Counted from the first letter of the stretch, positions 8,078 through 17,638 are shown. The stretch: 64,000 nt of DNA from Pseudalkalibacillus sp045920555 (GCF_045920555.1 NZ_CP174509.1:4092001-4156000), one strand, 5' to 3'. The notes: a model not told the origin generated them from the letters alone. Translations and numbers: made by a program.

Positions 8078-9118
8078 TTATGCAGTTCCAGACAAGCGCT
8101 TGTTGGATAGTGCACCAAGTGTTTCTCCAACTTTCTCAGCAAGATCTACCACTCTGCAAGAATATCCCCATTCGTTGTCATACCAAGCAAGAACTTTAAC
8201 TTTTCGATCTTCGATCACCATTGTAGACAATCCATCAATGATTGAAGAATTTTCATTTCCATTGAAGTCGATTGATACTAGCGGATCTTTTGTATAACCT
8301 AAGATTCCTTGCAAAGTTCCTTTGGACGCGGTTTCGAGGGCTGCGTTAACAGTTTCAACCGTCACATCACGTTTTACATCAACTACAAGGTCGACTAGAG
8401 ATACGTTCGGTGTCGGAACTCGAAGTGCCATCCCGTGAAGTTTCCCTTCCAATTGAGGCATGACCTTCGCGATTGCTTTCGCTGCGCCGGTAGAGGTTGG
8501 AATGATCGATTGTCCGCACGCACGAGCACGTCTTAAGTCTTTGTGAGGATTATCGATATTCTTCTGATCATTTGTATATGCGTGAACGGTTGTCATCACA
8601 CCATTCTCAATTCCAAATTGTTCTTCAAGTACTTTGACGACAGGTGCAAGACAGTTTGTCGTACATGAAGCATTAGAAAGAACGTGGTGCTCTTCCGGAA
8701 TGTAAGCGTCATCATTTACACCCATTACAACTGTAAGATCTTCATCCTTACCAGGAGCAGTGATGATGACCTTCTTCGCACCAGCTTCTAGATGATAGCC
8801 AGCAGTCTCTTTAGATTTGAACTTGCCTGTGGCTTCAATGACGATATCGATGTTCAATTGTCCCCAAGGCAATTGCTTAGGATCTCTATTGTTGATCAAC
8901 TTGATCTCTTTACCATCTACGACCAGAGAATTCTCCTTCGCTTCAACCTTAAGTTCGTAAGTACCATGAATGCTATCGTACTTGATAAGATGAGCCAATG
9001 TCTCAGAAGGATAACTTGCATTTATCGCAACAACATCTAATTGTTGGTTTTTCATCGCTTTACGGAATACCATTCGCCCAATTCGGCCAAATCCATTAAT
9101 TGCTACTCTAGCTTTCAT
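8078..9118 (-). CDS. gapB: glyceraldehyde-3-phosphate dehydrogenase, gluconeogenic (GapB type)
   Basis: Catalyses NADP-dependent conversion between 1,3-bisphosphoglycerate and glyceraldehyde 3-phosphate, mainly in gluconeogenesis. The Rossmann motif INGFGRIGRMVFRKA is at residues 7-21. The catalytic cysteine is Cys152 in SNASCTTNC. The residue after the second beta strand is not aspartate (AINAS), as expected for the NADP-using GapB class. The 346 residues are slightly longer than B. subtilis GapB (340). The ATG has GGAGGGA upstream. CcpN-like operator boxes at 9142-9152 and 9174-9184 suggest repression during glycolytic growth. Confidence 0.96.
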   Translation of the reverse strand: MKARVAINGFGRIGRMVFRKAMKNQQLDVVAINASYPSETLAHLIKYDSIHGTYELKVEAKENSLVVDGKEIKLINNRDPKQLPWGQLNIDIVIEATGKFKSKETAGYHLEAGAKKVIITAPGKDEDLTVVMGVNDDAYIPEEHHVLSNASCTTNCLAPVVKVLEEQFGIENGVMTTVHAYTNDQKNIDNPHKDLRRARACGQSIIPTSTGAAKAIAKVMPQLEGKLHGMALRVPTPNVSLVDLVVDVKRDVTVETVNAALETASKGTLQGILGYTKDPLVSIDFNGNENSSIIDGLSTMVIEDRKVKVLAWYDNEWGYSCRVVDLAEKVGETLGALSNKRLSGTA

Positions 9119-9141
9119 GTTGAAATCCCTCCACTATATAA

Positions 9142-9184
9142 AGTGCTATACTTTTTTCTAAAAATCTAAAATTAGTATAACATA
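9142..9184. promoter_or_regulatory. two CcpN-like operator boxes upstream of gapB
   Basis: The CcpN consensus as I recall it is TRTGHYATAYW. The minus strand has TATGTTATACT (complement of 9174-9184), matching all 11 positions. The plus strand has AGTGCTATACT at 9142-9152, matching 10 of 11. They lie 24-66 bases upstream of the gapB ATG, where the promoter should be. In B. subtilis CcpN represses gapB and pckA. No ccpN gene is in the window. Confidence 0.6.
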
Positions 9185-9221
9185 TTATATGTAAAAGGGA
9201 ACACTAAATTTATCAATAATC

Positions 9222-9248
9222 TAAAAAGAGGCCTGCGCCCGGCCTCCT
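9222..9248 (-). terminator. terminator downstream of coaE
   Basis: Minus-strand stem GAGGCC / GGCCTC with loop GGGCGCA and a following T run. It is about 110 bases past the coaE stop and probably ends the mutM-ytaF-coaE transcript. Confidence 0.7.
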
Positions 9249-9357
9249 AATGTTCAATGAATCGACAAAACATTACATATTAAATGTCGTCTTACGAGGA
9301 CAACATCCATATTATCTCGTCTCTATTGTCGAAAAATCTGCAATATCTATTTACAAA

Positions 9358-9957
9358 CTAAAGTATATCCCATTTCGTGAAAATATGTATCAATTGCTGA
9401 CGGCTCTCTTCAACCGTACCATTATTATCGATGATTTCATCTGCCCATTTTTTCTTGTCGTCCAATGTGATTTGTGAACGAATCCGGGATAATGCCTCCT
9501 CAGATGAAGATTGATCACGTTTCATCAATCTTTCCAATTGCGTTTTTTTATCCACATAGACTAGTAAAGTACGATCCACCATATGGGTTAATTTACTCTC
9601 ATACAATAACGGGATGTCCATTACGACTGACTTATGCACTTCTAGCAATTCGTCCTTGTACGCAAGCATTCGTTCTCGAACAGCTGGATGGACAAAGCTG
9701 TTCAACTTTAGACGATTCTCTTTATCATTGAAAATGAGCGTACCTAACTTTTTGCGGTTGATATTACGATCTTCTTCCAAAATATCTTCACCAAAGAAAT
9801 CAACAATTTGCGAATATGCTGCTTCGCCCGGCAATACCACTTCCCGGGCGATTTTATCAGCATCTATGACAGGGATATTCAGCTCTTGTATCATAGCCGA
9901 AATGGTACTCTTCCCACTTCCGATCCCACCAGTCAAACCAACAATCAATTGTAACAC
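9358..9957 (-). CDS. coaE: dephospho-CoA kinase
   Basis: Phosphorylates dephospho-CoA in the last step of coenzyme A synthesis. The P-loop GLTGGIGSGKST is at residues 8-19, followed by PVIDADKIAREVV. The 199 residues match the family. The ATG at 9957 sits one base from the ytaF stop, so translation is probably coupled to ytaF. The order polA-mutM-ytaF-coaE is the same as in B. subtilis. Confidence 0.97.
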   Translation of the reverse strand: MLQLIVGLTGGIGSGKSTISAMIQELNIPVIDADKIAREVVLPGEAAYSQIVDFFGEDILEEDRNINRKKLGTLIFNDKENRLKLNSFVHPAVRERMLAYKDELLEVHKSVVMDIPLLYESKLTHMVDRTLLVYVDKKTQLERLMKRDQSSSEEALSRIRSQITLDDKKKWADEIIDNNGTVEESRQQLIHIFTKWDIL

Positions 9958-9958
9958 C

Positions 9959-10606
9959 TCACAGTTTGAAAATACCTAACACAATCAACATGACACCTGG
10001 CAAAAAGCTGACCAACCTCATGGAAGGAATGGTAGATAATACTCTTCCAAGCTTCATACCTGTCACAAGAAACAGCACGCTCATACCTGCAACGAATACA
10101 GCCGTCTGTAAATGCGGAAAACCGAGTAGTGAGGCACCCAGTCCGGCAGCGAATGAATCTAACGATAAAGCCAAACCGAGCAACAATGCTTCTAGCCCTG
10201 TAATTGTTCCAGAACGGTCGATATCTGCGGCTGCAGGGGTCCGTAAAATTTGAATGACAATCCCTAACGACCGGATTTCCATGTTCCAGATGTATTCTGA
10301 TTCATGCTTTTTGTTTGAGGCCTCTTCAGGCTTATCGCTGCTTTTAAAGAATTGCCATAAGACATACATACCTAGGCTGATCAACAAAATTCCACCCAAC
10401 TTGCCGGCAAAACTCGGAGAAATGAATGTACTGATGATTGTTCCTACGTTCATAGCGGCAAGTAACATCAAAGCAGAACATATTGCAATCAGAATTATGG
10501 AGAAGTAAGTGATTTTCATTCGTCGTACACCGTATGTTACACCAACCCCGAAGCTGTCCATGCTTACAGCAATCGTTAGAGTCAGTAGGGCTATCCATCC
10601 TGTCAC
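9959..10606 (-). CDS. ytaF: YtaF-like membrane protein
   Basis: Integral membrane protein of the YtaF/MntP-like family; B. subtilis YtaF is linked to sporulation by annotation, and its transport role is unproven. I chose the GTG at 10606 because AAGGAGGA lies about 10 bases before it, giving 215 residues (B. subtilis 210). A TTG eight codons earlier overlaps that ribosome site and is unlikely. Six hydrophobic segments can be seen, with aspartates inside the repeated ISMDSF-like motifs: VSMDSFGVGV near the start and LSLDSFAAGL near residue 150. That internal repeat is typical of the family. It is followed tightly by coaE. Confidence 0.85.
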   Translation of the reverse strand: MTGWIALLTLTIAVSMDSFGVGVTYGVRRMKITYFSIILIAICSALMLLAAMNVGTIISTFISPSFAGKLGGILLISLGMYVLWQFFKSSDKPEEASNKKHESEYIWNMEIRSLGIVIQILRTPAAADIDRSGTITGLEALLLGLALSLDSFAAGLGASLLGFPHLQTAVFVAGMSVLFLVTGMKLGRVLSTIPSMRLVSFLPGVMLIVLGIFKL

Positions 10607-10691
10607 TTCTACACATCCTCCTTGCTTCAACGCTAGGATAGTATATGGATAGTGCCCATCCGACGTACGGCTTTTTCATGAAATTCTTATG

Positions 10692-11516
10692 TTACTTTTG
10701 GCAGTTTGGACATATATGAGTGCCCCTCCCCCCTACCACAATACGCTCGATTTCTGAGCCACAATTGAGACAAGGCTCACCTTTTCGAGCGTAAACAGCA
10801 AGCTTTTGCTGAAACATCCCCAAATCACCTTGGGAATTTACATAAGAACGGATCGTGCTTCCACCTTGATCAACGGCTTCCATCAATGTTTCGACAATGG
10901 CTTGGTACAACTCTTCCACTTGCTTTTTAGATAAAGCTCTCGCTTCAGCTTCTGGGTTGAGCCCGACTTTGAAGAGGGCTTCATCCACATAAATGTTGCC
11001 GAGTCCAACCAATATCGTCTGATCCAATAGAACAGGCTTGATTTTACGAGTCGTCTTTTGAAGCTTTTTCCAAAGTTCGAGTGGATTAAAAGCCGGATCG
11101 AATGGTTCCGGACCCAATTGGGATAAAGGTAAATGTTCCTCTTCCTTGCCTATCGGATAAACATGCATCGTTCCAAACTTGCGGACGTCACGATAGCGTA
11201 ATTCCGATCCGTCTGTAAAAGCGAAGATCACATGAGTATGCTTATCAGCTTCTTCGCCGTCTTCCACATAAATATATCGTCCTTCCATCCGCAGATGTGA
11301 AACAAGGACTACATCGTCGAGGATTATTTTCAGGAATTTTCCTCTTCTCCCGATAGAGCGGATCGTTTGCCCGATCAATAAAGAATTAAACTCTCCCAAA
11401 TCATCCGGATGTTTAATGATTTTCGCCCACTTCACCGTTACCTTTTCTATCGTTTTACCAAGCACTAAATTTTCTAAAGTACGTCTGACAGTTTCAACTT
11501 CTGGTAATTCTGGCAT
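10692..11516 (-). CDS. mutM: formamidopyrimidine-DNA glycosylase
   Basis: Base-excision repair enzyme that removes 8-oxoguanine and formamidopyrimidines and nicks the abasic site. The N-terminus MPELPEVETVRR carries the catalytic proline after Met removal and Glu3. The C-terminal zinc finger has the four cysteines of CLNCGSEIE...CPNCQ. The 274 residues match the family. It is downstream of polA, so the two repair functions are probably co-transcribed. Confidence 0.98.
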   Translation of the reverse strand: MPELPEVETVRRTLENLVLGKTIEKVTVKWAKIIKHPDDLGEFNSLLIGQTIRSIGRRGKFLKIILDDVVLVSHLRMEGRYIYVEDGEEADKHTHVIFAFTDGSELRYRDVRKFGTMHVYPIGKEEEHLPLSQLGPEPFDPAFNPLELWKKLQKTTRKIKPVLLDQTILVGLGNIYVDEALFKVGLNPEAEARALSKKQVEELYQAIVETLMEAVDQGGSTIRSYVNSQGDLGMFQQKLAVYARKGEPCLNCGSEIERIVVGGRGTHICPNCQK

Positions 11517-11551
11517 TTCTGATCTCCCTATCTCTTAAAAAGAAAACTTAG

Positions 11552-11587
11552 GAAAGCTAAGCCCGCAATTGGCCAGACTTAGCTTTT
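11552..11587 (-). terminator. possible terminator between polA and mutM
   Basis: Minus-strand stem AAAGCTAAG / CTTAGCTTT with a 16-base loop. The following T run is interrupted, so it may only weaken read-through into mutM. Confidence 0.4.
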
Positions 11588-11609
11588 ATCCTTGTATTTC
11601 ACTTATCTG

Positions 11610-14246
11610 CTATTTCGCATCATACCATGTGTCCCCATAAGAATAATCGACTTTCAAAGGGACATCCAGTTGTACAGCATGCTCCATAACATCCGGTACA
11701 ATCTCCTCGAGTTTTTCAAGCTCGTCTTTCGGGGCTTCGAAAATCAATTCGTCATGCACCTGTAAGAGCATTCTTGTCTCCAGCTTTTCTTTCTCTAAAC
11801 GTTTGCACATCTCGACCATAGCTTTCTTGATAATATCTGCCGCTGAACCTTGTATAGGTGTATTCATCGCCGTACGTTCAGCGAAACTTCTCAAGTTGAA
11901 ATTACGGCTAGTGATTTCAGGAAGATACCTCCGACGGTTCAACATTGTCGTCACATATCCTTCCTGCTTCGCCTGTTGGACAATATCATCCATGTACTGT
12001 TTGACACCTGGGAAGCTTTCAAGATATCGCTCGATGAATAGTCCGGCTTCCTTCCGGCTAATACCAAGACTTTGTGACAGTCCATAATCACTGATTCCAT
12101 AAACGATTCCGAAGTTGACAGCTTTCGCTTGTCTTCTCATATCCGACGTCACTTCATCTTTTTCCACGTGGAAGACATCCATTGCTGTTTTCGTGTGGAT
12201 ATCCATTTCATTATTGAAGGCATCAATCAATTTATCATCCTGGGCGATATGCGCAAGGACACGAAGCTCGATTTGTGAATAATCCGCAGCAAACACGACC
12301 CAATCTTTTTCTGATGGTATGAAGGCCTGGCGGATTTTCCTTCCCGCCTCCAGACGGATCGGGATGTTTTGGAGGTTCGGATCGATTGAACTCAAACGTC
12401 CAGTCTGTGCTAGCGCTTGATTGAAACGTGTATGGATCTTCTCCGTATCACGGTTCACCACTTTCAGAAGTCCCTCTACATAAGTGGATTTGAGTTTGCC
12501 GAGCTGGCGATAGTATAGGATTTCCTCAACAATTTCATGCTTATCTTTCAGTTTTTCCAATACATCCGCTGACGTAGAGTATCCTGTCTTCGTCTTTTTG
12601 ATGACAGGGAGCTGCATTTTCTCAAATAAAATTTCACCAAGCTGTTTTGGAGAATTTATATTGAACTCGGTTCCAGCCAGCTCGAAAATTTTCGCTTCGA
12701 TCTTATCCAATTGGTCATTCAGTTCTGAACCCATCTCCTCCAGACGTTTCACATCGACCTGGACACCCTGCTGCTCCATTTTACCGAGGACTATGGAGAG
12801 CGGCATTTCCAAATCATAGAACAACTGGTGCTGTTCATTCTTTTTAAGGCTCTCTTCAAGATGGGGGACGATTTGAAGAAGCATATTCGCTTTACGCACA
12901 ATATGTTCACTTAAAACCTTTTCTTCCGGAACTTTCTGCTTTGCCCCTTTTCCATAAACCGTTTCATTGCTAGATACCCCCTTCAATCCAAGCCGGCTTG
13001 CAATGGATGCGATATCGTGTGAGGAATCGGAAGGATTCAGCAGGTAGGAAGCGATAAGGGCATCAAATTTGACCCCTTTCAAGTTGATGCCCTTCCAAGC
13101 GAGCGATACGGTCACTTGTTTTGCATCAGCGGCATACTTTTCTACCTCTTCATCCTCTAGCCAATTAATGAAGGCTTCCGACTTTAAAGCCACGTTAGTT
13201 GAAATGAAGTATTTCCCTTTATCACTGACAATACCGACCCCTAAAATATCTCCATGATGATAGTTTTCAGCTAAGCATTCGATGACCACTGCAGCTTTTG
13301 AACCGAAATCTGCCTCGGATACCTTTTCTAAAATCTCGTAATCAATCTCTTCGGTCGGTGTATCCACTTCTTCAGCTACCCCGCTATCCACTCTGTCGAG
13401 AAGTGAATTGAACCCTAACTCTTTAAACAGTTTGATGACTTTATCAGAGATTTCATTCTCATACTCACAGCTGTCTAACATGACCTCAACTGGGGCTTTT
13501 ATTTCAATCGTTGCAAGCTTTTTGCTCATTTCAGCTTGTTCTTTATTTTCTTCAAGCCTTTCCTTTAGCTTTTTACCAGAAACTTTGTCAATTGAATCTA
13601 ACACTTTTTCAATCGTTCCGAATTCCTTCAGCAGCTTGATCGCAGTCTTTTCACCAACCCCAGGGACTCCAGGGATGTTGTCAGAACTGTCTCCCATAAG
13701 CCCTTTCATGTCAATGATCTGATCTGGCGTCAGTCCATAACGCTCCTCGACAAGCTTCATGTCGTATGTATCCACATCTGTTATGCCCTTTTTTGTCAAT
13801 GCAACATGGACATGCTCGTCAACTAACTGAAGCAGGTCCTTATCTCCAGTGATGACTTTGACATCCCATTCTCTGGGATCTGCTTGCTTGGATAATGTAC
13901 CGATGATATCATCCGCTTCATATTGCTCCAATTCATACCGATTGATACCGAATGCATCCAGCAATTCACGGATCAACGGTAATTGTTCTGAAAGCTCTGG
14001 CGGCGTCTTTTGTCGTCCTCCTTTATATTCATCAAAGGTTTTGTGACGGAATGTGGTCTTTCCGGCATCAAATGCAACCAGCATATGACTTGGCGCTTCC
14101 TCTTCAAGCACCTTCAATAACATCGTTGTAAACCCGTACACTGCATTCGTGTATACACCTTTTTCGTTGTTCAAAAGGGGTAACGCAAAAAATGCACGGT
14201 ATGCAATACTGTTCCCATCTACTAAAACGAGTTTCTTTTTGCTCAT
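11610..14246 (-). CDS. polA: DNA polymerase I
   Basis: Fills gaps and removes RNA primers in replication and repair. The first 290 residues form the 5'-3' exonuclease (DGNSIAYRAFFALP, and a helix-hairpin-helix at GVPGVGEKTAIKLL). The middle is a 3'-5' exonuclease fold that appears to lack the usual acidic catalytic set, as is normal for Bacillus enzymes. The polymerase domain has motif A DYSQIELRVLAHIAQDD, motif B RRQAKAVNFGIVYG and motif C LQVHDELIFEAP. The 878 residues match the family. The ATG has GAGGAGGA upstream. Confidence 0.98.
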   Translation of the reverse strand: MSKKKLVLVDGNSIAYRAFFALPLLNNEKGVYTNAVYGFTTMLLKVLEEEAPSHMLVAFDAGKTTFRHKTFDEYKGGRQKTPPELSEQLPLIRELLDAFGINRYELEQYEADDIIGTLSKQADPREWDVKVITGDKDLLQLVDEHVHVALTKKGITDVDTYDMKLVEERYGLTPDQIIDMKGLMGDSSDNIPGVPGVGEKTAIKLLKEFGTIEKVLDSIDKVSGKKLKERLEENKEQAEMSKKLATIEIKAPVEVMLDSCEYENEISDKVIKLFKELGFNSLLDRVDSGVAEEVDTPTEEIDYEILEKVSEADFGSKAAVVIECLAENYHHGDILGVGIVSDKGKYFISTNVALKSEAFINWLEDEEVEKYAADAKQVTVSLAWKGINLKGVKFDALIASYLLNPSDSSHDIASIASRLGLKGVSSNETVYGKGAKQKVPEEKVLSEHIVRKANMLLQIVPHLEESLKKNEQHQLFYDLEMPLSIVLGKMEQQGVQVDVKRLEEMGSELNDQLDKIEAKIFELAGTEFNINSPKQLGEILFEKMQLPVIKKTKTGYSTSADVLEKLKDKHEIVEEILYYRQLGKLKSTYVEGLLKVVNRDTEKIHTRFNQALAQTGRLSSIDPNLQNIPIRLEAGRKIRQAFIPSEKDWVVFAADYSQIELRVLAHIAQDDKLIDAFNNEMDIHTKTAMDVFHVEKDEVTSDMRRQAKAVNFGIVYGISDYGLSQSLGISRKEAGLFIERYLESFPGVKQYMDDIVQQAKQEGYVTTMLNRRRYLPEITSRNFNLRSFAERTAMNTPIQGSAADIIKKAMVEMCKRLEKEKLETRMLLQVHDELIFEAPKDELEKLEEIVPDVMEHAVQLDVPLKVDYSYGDTWYDAK

Positions 14247-14383
14247 TCGATTTCCTCCTCGTTCAACACTAGCTTCATTTTATCATGTTTGGATTTAGAA
14301 GGGAAAAGGGGAGGCGCAGAGGAGTGATTCACCCCCCCATGCTGAAACTTTCAAATTCTTTGGGCTGAGGCGTGGAAACCAAA

Positions 14384-14455
14384 GTCAAGCAACTTTTAAG
14401 CTTAGTCGGGTAACTTCCGGGGGGCGTGCAACATTAGATCTTTGTCGAGCAACTT
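14384..14455. repeat. four short repeats near 20-bp spacing
   Basis: Units gtcaagcaactt (14384), gtcgggtaactt (14405), a degenerate cgtgcaacatta (about 14424) and gtcgagcaactt (14444). Spacing is about 20 bases, near two turns of B-DNA. The array lies in the gap between phoR and polA. No function is known to me. Confidence 0.6.
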
Positions 14456-14487
14456 AGTAAAAAAGACTTACCCTTCTTAAGAAACTC

Positions 14488-14523
14488 AAAAAAAAGACGA
14501 GAGTCGTAGGAGCACTCTCGCCA
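14488..14523 (-). terminator. phoPR terminator
   Basis: Minus-strand stem CGAGAGT / ACTCTCG with a 9-base loop and eight T residues, about 95 bases after the phoR stop. The rest of the gap 14247-14617 holds the short repeats and, presumably, the polA promoter; no gene was seen. Confidence 0.8.
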
Positions 14524-14617
14524 TCAATAAGGGGATCCTTTAAAAAGGATTTTCAAATTCAGTCTAGCAATGGATTATGAAGTATGAATATCACCGGTGT
14601 TAACGTTGTGTAAATTT

Positions 14618-16339
14618 TCAGTCTTGTCTCTTTTTGAAAAATGTCAGTGTAAACGTTGTGCCGACATCCCTCTTGCTAGTCACCTTGACCTGTCCTTTAT
14701 GGGCTTCTACCAAGTGTTTGACAATAGCAAGACCAAGCCCAGTTCCACCGGAGTTACGGGTCCGGGCCTTATCGACTCTGTAAAATCGTTCGAAAACACG
14801 AGGAATTTCATCTTCATTGATGCCGATCCCCGTATCTTTCACTTCAAGGTAAACCTTTTCATGATCATCTCTTCCAGTAATCCACACCGTGCCGCCATTA
14901 GGAGTATATGATAAAGCATTGTTCAATAAATTGATCAAGATTTGCTTAATACGCGCAGAGTCCCCTTCTATCCTAAGTTCCCCTTCCAACTCGACGGAAA
15001 CCTTGATCTGTTTCTCCTCCGCACGCGGTTCGAGCAATGTCACCGTGTCATTGACGATCGTCTCCAGATTGATCGTCTGCCAGTTCAATTGAAAGTTTGA
15101 TTGCTCCATTTTCGTAAATTCAAGCAGATCCTGAATCAAATTTTGAAGACGATCGCTTTCTTTCCAGATGATGGTTAAAAATTTCTCCCTCAACTCTTTG
15201 CTTTCCATCGCTCCATCCAATAGGGTTTCAGCAAACCCTTTCAGGGAAGTGACTGGTGTACGTAACTCATGGGACACATTTGCCACAAAATCTTTCCGCA
15301 TTTGCTCAAGATTCTTAAGCTCCGTGATATCATGGAAAACAAGAACGATCCCTTTGATTTTATCCTTGTGTCCAAGGATCGGCACACAGGTGATATGAAA
15401 ATGTTTGCGGTCAATCCCGATTGACAATGTCACCTGTTTTCTGACAGTTGATTCTGTAAGGAACGTTTCATCCACCAGATCAATGACATCTTGATTCGGC
15501 ATGATTTCATGATACAACTTGTCATTCCATACATCTGAATCAATCCCAAAAATGGTTTTGTATGCCCTGTTCATCAAATTGATATAACCTTTGGAATCAA
15601 TCAATAATAACCCACTATCCATATTTTCGATAACCGTTGACATCCGTTCTTGTTCCGATTCCCTCAGTTCCGTGATCTGCTCTAAATTGCGGGCAAGGAT
15701 ATTAAGGGAGTGATTCAATTCACCGGTCTCTTTCAACTGATATTCATGCGTCCTGGCTTTGAAATTACCACGAGCGAGTTCTTTCGCCACCCGCATTGCA
15801 TCATCGACTGGTTTTGCAAGCTTTCCAGTCAATCGGAACGTAACAGCGATCAACAATGCATAGCTCAACAGAATGGTCAATAAAATCGGTATCCAATAAC
15901 GACGGACTTCATTCGTCAATTTCCGCTTTTCAGTGGAAATGACCAGATAATCAGATGTTGGTTGTCCAGGTAAAAGGGTCAGAATAAAATCTACCCTGTC
16001 ATCCCTCTCAATTTTTTCCACACCATCAGAGGGACTGAATATGTCTTGATTAGTGAAAGGAGGCTCTTCAAAAGTAGTGGCTGAAACCTCTCCATTATGT
16101 GTTATGTAAGAAATCTCTCCATCAACGCTTTCCTTGTATCGACCTAATGCGGACTGCAGCTGTTCAGTTTCAGGATCAACGGCACGAGAAACGAGTTCTA
16201 GCTGCTTGGCATAGGAATCAAACTGCTCTCGCTCCATTGCTCCTATAGAAAGATTGGCAATCGCAAAACTCAGCAATAAAAATATGCCGCTTGAAAAAAT
16301 AATGAAAGAATTTAAGATCCTTCCGCGAAAATTAACCAT
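14618..16339 (-). CDS. phoR: phosphate sensor histidine kinase PhoR
   Basis: Membrane sensor kinase that activates PhoP under phosphate limitation. Residues 12-34 and 149-169 are membrane segments flanking an extracytoplasmic domain. A HAMP linker (170-222) and a PAS domain (about 232-340) follow. The phospho-acceptor is His357 in FVANVSHELRTP. The ATPase domain shows the N box NLLNNALSYTPNGG and DTGIGI, then GTGLGLAIV. The 573 residues are normal for the family. The start codon directly abuts the phoP stop codon, so the two are co-translated. Confidence 0.95.
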   Translation of the reverse strand: MVNFRGRILNSFIIFSSGIFLLLSFAIANLSIGAMEREQFDSYAKQLELVSRAVDPETEQLQSALGRYKESVDGEISYITHNGEVSATTFEEPPFTNQDIFSPSDGVEKIERDDRVDFILTLLPGQPTSDYLVISTEKRKLTNEVRRYWIPILLTILLSYALLIAVTFRLTGKLAKPVDDAMRVAKELARGNFKARTHEYQLKETGELNHSLNILARNLEQITELRESEQERMSTVIENMDSGLLLIDSKGYINLMNRAYKTIFGIDSDVWNDKLYHEIMPNQDVIDLVDETFLTESTVRKQVTLSIGIDRKHFHITCVPILGHKDKIKGIVLVFHDITELKNLEQMRKDFVANVSHELRTPVTSLKGFAETLLDGAMESKELREKFLTIIWKESDRLQNLIQDLLEFTKMEQSNFQLNWQTINLETIVNDTVTLLEPRAEEKQIKVSVELEGELRIEGDSARIKQILINLLNNALSYTPNGGTVWITGRDDHEKVYLEVKDTGIGINEDEIPRVFERFYRVDKARTRNSGGTGLGLAIVKHLVEAHKGQVKVTSKRDVGTTFTLTFFKKRQD

Positions 16340-17047
16340 TTATTGTGGCCCGTCCAATTTATACCCTAACCCGCGAATTGTTTTTATATAAATTGGCTTT
16401 CTTGTGTTATGTTCAATCTTTTCACGTAAATGGCTGATATGCACATCGACGATCCTCGTATCCCCGACAAAATCATAATCCCAGATCGCATTCAGCAATT
16501 GTTCACGTGACAGTACCCGACCACGATTTTTCACCAGATAGACGAGAAGTTCGAATTCTTTTGGTGTGAGTTCAAGCGGCACTCCCTCAAAAAAGGCTTC
16601 ATAATTGTCAGGAAACACTTTCAAATCCCCGACTTTCATTGACTCAAGGTCATCCCGGTTTTGGTTTTGAGAAGAAACGTATTGACTTCTTCTTAAAATC
16701 GCTTTTACTCGTGCAACAACTTCACGAGGACTGAATGGCTTGGTCAAGTAATCATCCGCACCAAGCTCCAAACCTAAAACCTTATCGAACTCATCATCTT
16801 TTGCAGTTAGCATTAGGATAGGAATTAGATGCCGTGATTGACGGAGATTTTTACAAACATCCAAACCATCCATTTCTGGAAGCATTAAGTCCAATACGAT
16901 CAAATCAGGGTGTTCTTCTCGAGCCAGTTCCAGTCCGGTAACCCCATCCATAGCTGTGATCACTTCGAAACCTGCTTGTTCGAGATTGAACTGTAATAAA
17001 GTATTGATTGACTCCTCATCTTCGATAACTAGTATTTTCTCTCTCAT
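16340..17047 (-). CDS. phoP: phosphate response regulator PhoP
   Basis: OmpR-type regulator of the phosphate regulon. Receiver domain with Asp53 in LIVLDLMLPEM and Lys in LTKPFS; winged-helix DNA-binding domain at the C-terminus (RIVDVHISHLREKIE). I chose the ATG at 17047, because AGGTGGAG lies 6 bases before it; a GTG four codons upstream falls inside that ribosome site. This gives 235 residues. It is the first gene of the phoPR pair. I see no clear PhoP box in the short upstream gap. Confidence 0.95.
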   Translation of the reverse strand: MREKILVIEDEESINTLLQFNLEQAGFEVITAMDGVTGLELAREEHPDLIVLDLMLPEMDGLDVCKNLRQSRHLIPILMLTAKDDEFDKVLGLELGADDYLTKPFSPREVVARVKAILRRSQYVSSQNQNRDDLESMKVGDLKVFPDNYEAFFEGVPLELTPKEFELLVYLVKNRGRVLSREQLLNAIWDYDFVGDTRIVDVHISHLREKIEHNTRKPIYIKTIRGLGYKLDGPQ

Positions 17048-17111
17048 CTTAAGCTCCACCTCATATTGGACATAATTTTGATTTTATTTTTACACATTAG
17101 AGTAAAAAAAA

Positions 17112-17142
17112 AAACAAAAAAGACGAAAACGTCTCTTTTGTT
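17112..17142 (-). terminator. terminator between the MaoC-like gene and phoP
   Basis: Minus-strand stem AAAAGAGACG / CGTCTTTTTT with a TTTT loop and a long T run. Confidence 0.85.
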
Positions 17143-17161
17143 ACTGAATTTTTACAATGGC

Positions 17162-17638
17162 TTAAAAATTTTCGAAGGTTCTTGATGTAATCGAGCGCGG
17201 TGCGTATGGCGGACATACTTCAAGTTCTCCATCTATGACAAGCGTTTCATCTTCATCGTAACCTTTAATCATAACAGTCACAAGGTGTTTCTCCGAATCT
17301 ACATTCGTGATTTCGAACTTAAGCATAATCGTTGCATAATGATAGACAGGCTTCGGAAATGAAATCGTCTGTTTTAAAATCGAACTCCCCGGGCCTGGAA
17401 GATATTTACTCACAGCAGAGGTTATAAAACCGGTAAGCATGATTTGCGGGACGACAGGTTTTTTAAAAGGTGTCAGCGAAGCATAATCATGTTGGATATA
17501 TAACGGGTTGTTGTCATCCGTCAATCCAAGATAGAGGAGAAGATCTTTATCATGAATCGTTTCTGTGATTTCTAGTTTTTCCCCCACATTTATTTCATCA
17601 ATTTTTCTTCCAAGCTTTCGTTTTTTGCCTAGTAGCAT
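17162..17638 (-). CDS. MaoC-like hot-dog dehydratase
   Basis: Resembles (R)-specific enoyl-CoA hydratases. The hydratase-2-like motif DDNNPLYIQHDYA near residue 58-70 holds the expected Asp/His pair. The 158 residues form a single hot-dog domain. Family members act on acyl-CoA or acyl-carrier chains; the substrate here is unknown. A PQIMLTGFITSAVSKYLPGPG segment fits the central helix of the fold. It sits between mdh and phoP with its own terminator. GGAGGGA precedes the ATG. Confidence 0.8.
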   Translation of the reverse strand: MLLGKKRKLGRKIDEINVGEKLEITETIHDKDLLLYLGLTDDNNPLYIQHDYASLTPFKKPVVPQIMLTGFITSAVSKYLPGPGSSILKQTISFPKPVYHYATIMLKFEITNVDSEKHLVTVMIKGYDEDETLVIDGELEVCPPYAPRSITSRTFENF

